Source: Muribaculaceae bacterium
GTDB taxonomy: Bacteria; Bacteroidota; Bacteroidia; Bacteroidales; Muribaculaceae
Assembly (NCBI GenBank): GCA_009775375.1
Contig: VSPO01000072.1
Span: 1-17,002, forward strand
Direction: 5' to 3'
DNA: 17,002 nucleotides
In this document: one piece after another, positions 12,201 through 17,002 of the stretch
How the letters are laid out: each line of letters opens with the position of its first letter
Position numbering within the stretch: the stretch's first letter is position 1
Notes under the pieces: model-generated
Told to the model about the DNA's origin: nothing
What the model saw: only the letters and a program-made list of their open reading frames with translations
The model's database searches: none
Position numbers and translations under genes: made by a program

Positions 12201-13307
12201 TTAATCTGTGCTGATTGTCTCAAACCGACCGTCGGCAACGTTCATCAACGCCCGGGGGCCCTCCATGCCTGAGAGGATGTCATCGAGATGCTTGCGGTTG
12301 GTGTCGGTGATGAATATCTGTCCGAAAGTGTCGGATGTGGTGACCTCCCTCATTATGCTCTCCACTCGTTTTGAGTCGAGTTTGTCGAAAATATCGTCAA
12401 GCAGGAGAAGGGGGGTGATTCCGCTCGCCTCTTTCAGGAAATCGAAGATTGCGAGCCGGAGGGCCACCGTGAATGTCTTCACCTGTCCCTGGCTGCCGAG
12501 GCGTCGCAGGGAGTATCCGTCAAGGGTGGCGTCGATGTCATCTCGGTGGGGACCTGCTGAGGTGAAGCCAAGGATGGTGTCTTTTTGCCTGCGCTCGGCG
12601 AGCAGGTCGCGGAGCGATTTGCCGTTCATCTGGCTCTTGTAGGCTATTGCCACGGTTTCGCGGTTGTCGGCAAGCCTGCCATAGCATTCCTCCACTTTCG
12701 GGGTGATTTTTTCCACCCACGCCCTGCGGCATTCATGGATGCCGGCTGCAGCATCTTCCATGCCCGACTCTACGCTCTCGAAGAGAAGCGAGTCTCTGAC
12801 TCCGGCGCGGAGCATCCTGTTGCGGCTTTCCAAAGCTCGGGAGTATCTTATTAGGCGGGCGAGATAGTCGGGATTGGCCTGGGAGATCACCATGTCCATC
12901 AGTTTCCGGCGGTCTTCACCGGGTCCGCTGACGAGCTGGGAATCGCCCGGGGTCACGGAGACCACGGGATATCGACCGATATGCTCGGAGATTCGCCGGT
13001 ATTCCTTGCCGTTTCGCTTTAGGCTTTTCCCTTTCCCTTTGGTCATGCCGCAAGCGATGGTGTCGGTGGCTCCGGTGTCGGTCAGGAAATCTCCTTTCAC
13101 GAGGAGCATCTCCTGCCCGTGGGTGACCAGCGCGCTGTCGGGAAGGGAAGTCATTGGCCGGGCCATGCAGAGGAAATGTATGGCTTCAAGAAGGTTGCTT
13201 TTCCCCATCCCGTTCATGCCGAGCAGGCAGTTGACCCCGGGGGAGAATTTCAGCTCCGCCGAGGCTATGTTCTTGAAATTGAGTATGTCGATTGATGACA
13301 GAATCAT
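12201..13307 (-). CDS. recF: DNA replication/repair protein RecF
   Basis: An SMC-like ATPase that acts with RecO and RecR to load RecA at single-strand gaps. The 368-residue protein has the Walker A GMNGMGKSN at 30-38, the ABC signature LGSQGQVKTF near 272, and Walker B LLLLDDIFDKLD near 300. The family motif VTPGDSQLVSGPGEDRRKLMD lies in the lobe region. I chose ATG 13307 (MILSSIDILNFKN), which matches RecF N-termini and gives an ATGA overlap with the upp stop. An upstream in-frame extension to 13406 is Arg-rich and lies antiparallel to nothing conserved, so I rejected it. Downstream comes dciA after 11 bp. dnaA and dnaN, its usual neighbours in many other phyla, are absent here. Confidence 0.97.
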   Translation of the reverse strand: MILSSIDILNFKNIASAELKFSPGVNCLLGMNGMGKSNLLEAIHFLCMARPMTSLPDSALVTHGQEMLLVKGDFLTDTGATDTIACGMTKGKGKSLKRNGKEYRRISEHIGRYPVVSVTPGDSQLVSGPGEDRRKLMDMVISQANPDYLARLIRYSRALESRNRMLRAGVRDSLLFESVESGMEDAAAGIHECRRAWVEKITPKVEECYGRLADNRETVAIAYKSQMNGKSLRDLLAERRQKDTILGFTSAGPHRDDIDATLDGYSLRRLGSQGQVKTFTVALRLAIFDFLKEASGITPLLLLDDIFDKLDSKRVESIMREVTTSDTFGQIFITDTNRKHLDDILSGMEGPRALMNVADGRFETISTD

Positions 13308-13975
13308 GCGTCGTCTTTTTCTCCGAATGCAAGGTCGCCGGCATCGCCGAGTCCGGGCACGATGTAACTGTGGGAATTGATTTCCGGATCGATGGCCCCG
13401 GTCCATATCGTCGTCATTCCCTGAGGCAAAGTGTCGCAGAGATATTCGATGGCCTGTCGGGAAGCTATGGCGGAGGCTACATGAAGTCGCGCCGGGGTTC
13501 CTTTTTTCAACAATGCGCGGTAGCCGAGTTCCATGGAGCTTCCGGTGGCAAGCATTGGGTCGACAAGGATAAGGGTTTTCCCCTCGATCGAGGGAGAGGC
13601 CATATACTCCACAAGCACGTCAAACTGGTCGCCCTTTTCCTTATATCGGCGATAGGCGCTGACGAAAGCGTTCTCGGCATTGTCGAAATATGACAGGAAT
13701 CCGTTGTGGAACGGAAGGCCTGCCCTGAGAATAGTGGCCAGGACTATCTTGTCGGAAATTTCATGACACATCGCTTTCCCCAAGGGGGTCTGCACGCTCT
13801 CTTGCGTATAGTTTAGCCTTTTAGAGATTTCATAAGCCATTATTTCTCCTATCCTCAAAAGGTTGGTGCGGAAGCGCATGGGGTCGCCCTGGATTTTGAC
13901 GTCGCGAAGCTCCCTCATGTATCTGCTGACGAGGCTTGGAGTCGTGGCGAAATTGATTATCTCTATATTGTTCAT
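13304..13975 (-). CDS. upp: Uracil phosphoribosyltransferase
   Basis: This enzyme converts uracil and PRPP to UMP in pyrimidine salvage. The 223-residue protein has ILRAGLPFHNGFL in the position of the family's R-A-G-L-G-M loop, and the PRPP-binding LVDPMLATGSSMELG near residue 137. The C-terminal uracil site is IVPGLGDAGDLAFG, close to the E. coli version. The stop overlaps the recF start by four bases (ATGA), indicating translational coupling. Its own promoter lies inside the 3' end of ribF, giving a leader of about 120 nt with inverted repeats. It is the first gene of the long minus-strand series ending at ribH. Confidence 0.96.
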   Translation of the reverse strand: MNNIEIINFATTPSLVSRYMRELRDVKIQGDPMRFRTNLLRIGEIMAYEISKRLNYTQESVQTPLGKAMCHEISDKIVLATILRAGLPFHNGFLSYFDNAENAFVSAYRRYKEKGDQFDVLVEYMASPSIEGKTLILVDPMLATGSSMELGYRALLKKGTPARLHVASAIASRQAIEYLCDTLPQGMTTIWTGAIDPEINSHSYIVPGLGDAGDLAFGEKDDA

Positions 13976-13996
13976 AATATCAAACTTTTGGCGGCG

Positions 13997-14073
13997 TTCC
14001 GGAATGAGGAGTCGTCGCCGGAAGGTTAAGAATTTATTTTGAAGCTCTCAAGGCGTGTCCCTGCGGTTGCCGC
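13997..14073 (-). promoter_or_regulatory. upp leader with inverted repeats
   Basis: Between the predicted start site and upp there are two small stems: GCGG-TTG-CCGC (14063-14073) and TTCCGG/CCGGAA (13997-14002 with 14018-14023, 15-nt loop). Flanking GGCG/CGCC bases near the second stem offer an alternative pairing. Neither is followed by a T-run, so they may be leader structure rather than a terminator for ribF. Confidence 0.3.
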
Positions 14074-14101
14074 TTGTGGGGTCTCTTTTGCAACTTCATT
14101 G

Positions 14102-14133
14102 CAAATATAGCCATTATTTCTCTTGCCGGGAAA
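14102..14133 (-). promoter_or_regulatory. Predicted upp-series promoter within ribF 3' end
   Basis: The minus strand has TATATTTG at 14109-14102, a perfect -7 element (TAnnTTTG). TTTC at 14133-14130 is one base off the -33 element TTTG, with a 20-bp spacer. The -33 half lies within the last codons of ribF. Transcription would start near 14095, about 120 nt before the upp ATG. Confidence 0.55.
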
Positions 14134-15010
14134 CTTTGTCAAGAAAAATTTGTGTCTTGGCAGTGTCTTTTTCAAGTTGACGCCTCAGAGCCTCGATGGA
14201 ATTGAATTTCTCTTCGTCGCGCATCCTGGCTACGAAGGTCAGCTTTATGGGCATCCCGTAGATGTCGCCTTTCCAGCCAAGTATGTGGGCTTCGATGGTC
14301 ATGTTGTTGCCCCGGCGCACGGTGGGGCGAGTGCCGACGTTGACCATCGCCCCCCTTCTCGACCCGTCGGGGAGAGTGGCGAATGCGGCGTAGACTCCGT
14401 TGCCTGGAAGGACGATGCCGGCATGCGGAAGGATATTGGCTGTGGGGAAACCGATGGTTCGCCCGAGCTTGTTCCCTTCCACGACAACGCCCGGGAGCGA
14501 GAATTTCCTTCCAAGCATGGCGTTGGCTTCCTCGATTCGTCCCGATGAGATGGCTTTCCTGATTGCCGAAGAGCTTATGCCGGCCACGAACGGTGCCTCC
14601 GTGACCTCTATGCCGAGCCGTGAGCCGATTTCCTTGTAGTCGGCCACCGACAATGCCACGCCGTCGCAGCCGAAAGTATTGTCGTAGCCCACGACGATGG
14701 CTTCTACATTATAATCGTCGCGAAGCATCTTCATCCAGTCGGAGGCCGTCGTGCTTCTCAGGCTTTCGTCGAAGGGGACCACCACCGGCACGACCCCGGC
14801 CTTCGACAGGAGGTCTTCTTTTTTATGTATCGTGGTGATGGAAAGCGGCGCACGTTCCGGGGCTATAAGCGAGAGGGGGTGGCGGTCGAATGTGATCGCT
14901 ATCGGCTGAAGTCCCTTCTCGGAGGCTATCTCCTTAAGGCATGAAATCACGGCGGCATGGCCAAGGTGCACGCCGTCGAAGGTGCCTATTGCGGCGGCGT
15001 TTCCGTTCAC
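14114..15010 (-). CDS. ribF: Bifunctional riboflavin kinase/FAD synthetase
   Basis: This protein makes FMN and then FAD from riboflavin. The N-terminal nucleotidyltransferase domain begins almost at residue 1 with AIGTFDGVHLGH (HxGH at 15-18), and ISSSAIRKAI lies near 150. The C-terminal flavokinase domain (about 165-290) has GNKLGRTIGFPTANI near 180 and GVYAAFATLPDGSRRGAMVNVGTRPTV. The start codon is GTG at 15010, and the upstream HAD stop TGA overlaps it (GTGA), so translation is coupled. The N-terminus is about 10-20 residues shorter than most relatives, but no upstream ATG is available in frame without entering the HAD gene. Confidence 0.95.
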   Translation of the reverse strand: MNGNAAAIGTFDGVHLGHAAVISCLKEIASEKGLQPIAITFDRHPLSLIAPERAPLSITTIHKKEDLLSKAGVVPVVVPFDESLRSTTASDWMKMLRDDYNVEAIVVGYDNTFGCDGVALSVADYKEIGSRLGIEVTEAPFVAGISSSAIRKAISSGRIEEANAMLGRKFSLPGVVVEGNKLGRTIGFPTANILPHAGIVLPGNGVYAAFATLPDGSRRGAMVNVGTRPTVRRGNNMTIEAHILGWKGDIYGMPIKLTFVARMRDEEKFNSIEALRRQLEKDTAKTQIFLDKVSRQEK

Positions 15011-15654
15011 TTTGCCGGACCCTCCTCCTCAAGGATGTCGCAGACGGCGGAGAAAGAATCATCCCCGGTCTTTTTTATTTGTATGGCATTGATCCCAAGT
15101 CCGCGTGCGCTGTTGCAGTTGGCTTCGGAGTCGTCGAGTAGGAGTGTCTCCTGAGGGTTCAGATGGTAGCGGTTGAGGAGGTTTTTGAATATCTGCGGAT
15201 CGGGTTTGCAGGTCCTTTCCTGAAAAGAGACGACAATACCATCGAAATAGTCATTGATCGACTTCCCCTCCTGTCGGAATGCGAGGTCGATCCAATGGTT
15301 GTACATGACGGGGTTGGTGTTGGAAAGTACGAATAGTTTGAATCCCTTCCGGCGAAGGTTGCAGATGGTGCGCAGCCTTTGGAGAGGGAGGCCTACGAGG
15401 AATCCCTCGAATGCGTCCTGGATGTCGACACACGTCGTGCCCGGATGGCAAAGCGGAAGCAGTCCGTCGTAGAATTGCGAGGCTGTTATGAGGCCGGATT
15501 CCAAAAGAAGAAACGGGCCTTTCTGCTCATATTGCCCGAGCAGACGGTCGGAATCGGTGATGCCGAGGCTGTGGAGGGCGTTGACGGCGTTTCCGCGCTC
15601 AAGGTCGATGACGACTCCGCCGAGGTCGAAGATTATGTTTTTGATGTTGTCCAT
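15007..15654 (-). CDS. HAD-superfamily phosphatase (subfamily IA, YihX-like)
   Basis: A 215-residue haloacid dehalogenase-type hydrolase. Motif I is IIFDLGGVVIDLE with the nucleophile Asp at 10, and a helical cap follows. Motif II is FVLSNTNP near 110, motif III is CKPDPQIFKNLL near 142, and motif IV is LLLDDSEANCNSARGLGI near 167. The motif I form (D-L-G-G-V) and the motif II asparagine resemble YihX-type sugar-phosphate phosphatases. Its coupling to ribF suggests, as a guess only, that it might supply the missing phosphatase that dephosphorylates 5-amino-6-ribitylamino-uracil phosphate, a step done by HAD enzymes in other bacteria. Its promoter interleaves with that of pfkA. Confidence 0.9.
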   Translation of the reverse strand: MDNIKNIIFDLGGVVIDLERGNAVNALHSLGITDSDRLLGQYEQKGPFLLLESGLITASQFYDGLLPLCHPGTTCVDIQDAFEGFLVGLPLQRLRTICNLRRKGFKLFVLSNTNPVMYNHWIDLAFRQEGKSINDYFDGIVVSFQERTCKPDPQIFKNLLNRYHLNPQETLLLDDSEANCNSARGLGINAIQIKKTGDDSFSAVCDILEEEGPAK

Positions 15655-15678
15655 TTACAAAAAAATAGAATGCTGACG

Positions 15679-15713
15679 CAAAATTAATATTTTTTTTGTC
15701 ACCTGCCGACAAA
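15679..15713 (-). promoter_or_regulatory. Predicted HAD-ribF promoter
   Basis: On the minus strand TAATTTTG (15686-15679) is a perfect -7 element. TTTG lies upstream at 15713-15710, but the 23-bp spacer is longer than the usual 19-21. The start site would be near 15672, leaving a leader of about 18 nt. Confidence 0.45.
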
Positions 15714-15725
15714 ATATTACCTTTG
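15695..15725 (+). promoter_or_regulatory. Bacteroidetes-type promoter of pfkA
   Basis: TTTG (15695-15698) and TACCTTTG (15718-15725) match the -33 and -7 elements perfectly with a 19-bp spacer. Transcription would start near 15732, giving a leader of about 125 nt before the pfkA ATG. No Shine-Dalgarno site precedes the ATG. Confidence 0.75.
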
Positions 15726-15857
15726 TAGGAAATATATTTCAGTTTTTCCTGCTTCCCGGGATATTGCGGCGTCGGTTGTCATTCTCGAGAAGAATAGGAT
15801 TGATTGACGTAGAGTTTTTGATAGTCAGAGGAATATTAACGTAAAAACATATATGTT

Positions 15858-16838
15858 ATGACGAAGCAAAGAGCTATTGGAATCCTGACCTCCGGCGGCG
15901 ACGCCCCCGGAATGAATGCTGCGATTCGTGCCGTCACGAGGGCCGCTATTTATGCCGGGTTCAAGGTGTATGGCATCATGAGGGGCTATAAGGGATTGAT
16001 TACTGACGAGATAGAGGAATTTTCCACGCAAAACGTGTCTAACATTATCCAGCGCGGAGGCACGATTCTTAAGACTGCCCGTTGCAAGGAGTTTCAGACT
16101 CCCGAGGGGCGCCAGTGTGCGTATGATGTCTTGCAGCGTCATGGCATCGATGCTCTCGTCGTTATCGGTGGCGACGGCTCGCTGACGGGCGCAAGGATTT
16201 TCGCCAATGAGTTTTCATTCCAGATTGTCGGCCTTCCCGGCACGATTGACAACGACCTTTATGGCACAGACTCCACAATCGGGTATGACACGGCCCTCAA
16301 TACGATTATGGAGTGTGTCGACAAGATCCGCGACACGGCTACCAGCCATGAACGCCTGTTCTTTATTGAGGTGATGGGACGTGATGCCGGGTTCCTTGCT
16401 CTTAACGGTGCGATCGCATCCGGGGCGGAAGCCGCCATCATCCCTGAGATTTCCACGCAGGTCGACCAGCTTGACGAGCTGATTGCAAACGGTTTCCGCA
16501 AGTCGAAGAACTCTTCGATTGTGCTTGTCGCAGAATCTCCGGCCACTGGCGGCGCAATGGGTCTGGCTGAGAGGGTGAAGAAGGAATATCCCGACTACGA
16601 CGTGAGGGTCACGATACTCGGACACTTGCAGCGTGGCGGCTCCCCCACGGCCTACGATCGTATTCTTGCTTCGCGTATGGGCGCGGCTGCTGTCGACGCG
16701 CTTCTTGATGATCAGCGCAACGTCATGATAGGCATAAAGAACGACGAGATTGTCTACGTCCCATTTACGAAAGCTATCAAGAATGACAAGCCGATCAATC
16801 AAGAACTGATGTCTACTCTTCGCCGTCTTTCCATCTGA
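15858..16838 (+). CDS. pfkA: ATP-dependent 6-phosphofructokinase
   Basis: This enzyme phosphorylates fructose 6-phosphate to fructose 1,6-bisphosphate in glycolysis. The 326-residue protein matches the bacterial PfkA length. Motifs in order are SGGDAPGMNAAIR (12-24), IGGDGSLTGA (103-112), PGTIDNDLYGTDSTIGYDTA with catalytic Asp at about 131 and 133, EVMGRDAGFLAL near 172, and GHLQRGGSPTAYDR near 255. The Gly after the Asp in GGDGS and the Gly in PGTIDND, rather than Asp and Lys, indicate ATP rather than pyrophosphate as donor. It is transcribed alone, divergent from HAD-ribF, with its own promoter and terminator. Confidence 0.97.
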   Translation: MTKQRAIGILTSGGDAPGMNAAIRAVTRAAIYAGFKVYGIMRGYKGLITDEIEEFSTQNVSNIIQRGGTILKTARCKEFQTPEGRQCAYDVLQRHGIDALVVIGGDGSLTGARIFANEFSFQIVGLPGTIDNDLYGTDSTIGYDTALNTIMECVDKIRDTATSHERLFFIEVMGRDAGFLALNGAIASGAEAAIIPEISTQVDQLDELIANGFRKSKNSSIVLVAESPATGGAMGLAERVKKEYPDYDVRVTILGHLQRGGSPTAYDRILASRMGAAAVDALLDDQRNVMIGIKNDEIVYVPFTKAIKNDKPINQELMSTLRRLSI

Positions 16839-16874
16839 GGCATCCCTGCAGTTAGGACGCGCATGATGATTTTT

Positions 16875-16904
16875 GCGGACGTTGGTCAGTTGGCCGATGT
16901 CCGC
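16875..16904 (+). terminator. Intrinsic terminator of pfkA
   Basis: GCGGACGTTGG pairs with CCGATGTCCGC (11 bp including two wobbles) across an 8-nt loop, followed by TTTCGTTCT. It lies 36 bp past the pfkA stop. The T-tract is imperfect, so termination efficiency is uncertain. Confidence 0.65.
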
Positions 16905-16976
16905 TTTCGTTCTGCGTTATAAATCGGCGCATAGTAATAAACCTGTGTTTAGGCGTAAAGATTACATAGTCTGAAA

Positions 16977-17002
16977 ATGAAAAATTTAGTGTCGTTCACG
17001 CC
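16977..17002 (+). CDS. Possible start of a new gene, cut by window edge
   Basis: ATG at 16977 opens a frame of eight complete codons beginning M-K-N-L-V-S-F-T, which then runs off the window. The basic-then-hydrophobic start could be a signal peptide, but that is too little to judge. The 72-bp AT-rich stretch after the pfkA terminator would hold its promoter; I see no clean -33/-7 pair. Confidence 0.35.

Noticed and set aside
13308..13406. 33-residue N-terminal extension of RecF
   Set aside because: It overlaps upp and encodes an Arg-rich stretch unlike RecF proteins. ATG 13307 matches the family and gives an ATGA overlap.

Overview
The window looks like a chromosomal segment of a Bacteroidales bacterium, probably of the Muribaculaceae/Duncaniella type. 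The family placement is inference. The evidence is the protein set (DUF4919, DUF721/DciA next to recF, SIS-only arabinose-5-phosphate isomerase, SpoT plus 7TM-HD), the near absence of Shine-Dalgarno sites, and several promoters matching the Bacteroidetes primary-sigma pattern TTTG-N19/23-TAnnTTTG. Base composition appears close to balanced in genes and AT-rich in the gaps. Almost everything is on the minus strand; only the DMT transporter, pfkA and a partial gene at the right edge lie on the plus strand.

Layout. 1-470 is gene-poor and AT-rich: a 23-bp tandem repeat (four copies plus one inverted core) and a decayed reading frame. 471-1520 (+) is a DMT/EamA transporter. A large bidirectional terminator (1591-1639) separates it from a minus-strand series that, in transcription order, runs spoT (8354-6123), a 7TM-HD cyclic-dinucleotide phosphodiesterase of the PgpH type (6068-3915), a small unrecognised membrane protein, a secreted DUF4919 protein and a SlyD-type FKBP isomerase with a Cys-rich tail. 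8355-9063 is a 709-bp gene-free gap with two strong terminators, a clear spoT promoter and two segments rich in inverted repeats. Beyond it a second minus-strand series runs upp, recF, dciA-like DUF721, thioesterase, kdsD (SIS only), a helical-repeat protein with an 11-residue-periodic acidic tail, and ribH, ending at a terminator at 8930-8961. Upstream of that is a HAD phosphatase-ribF pair joined by a GTGA overlap. pfkA (+) is transcribed divergently from the HAD gene, and the two predicted promoters interleave. The right edge has the pfkA terminator and the first codons of a new gene.

How the genes work together. The spoT-pgpH pair puts turnover of (p)ppGpp and, probably, c-di-AMP side by side. 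The upp-to-ribH series mixes pyrimidine salvage, DNA replication/repair (recF, dciA), Kdo precursor supply (kdsD) and riboflavin synthesis (ribH, with ribF just upstream). These are mostly housekeeping functions in an order that looks ancestral rather than acquired. No tRNA, rRNA, CRISPR array, intact insertion sequence, prophage or defence system is visible. The most promising unexplained material is noncoding: the 8.41-8.76 kb structured region next to spoT and the 23-bp repeat array at the left edge.
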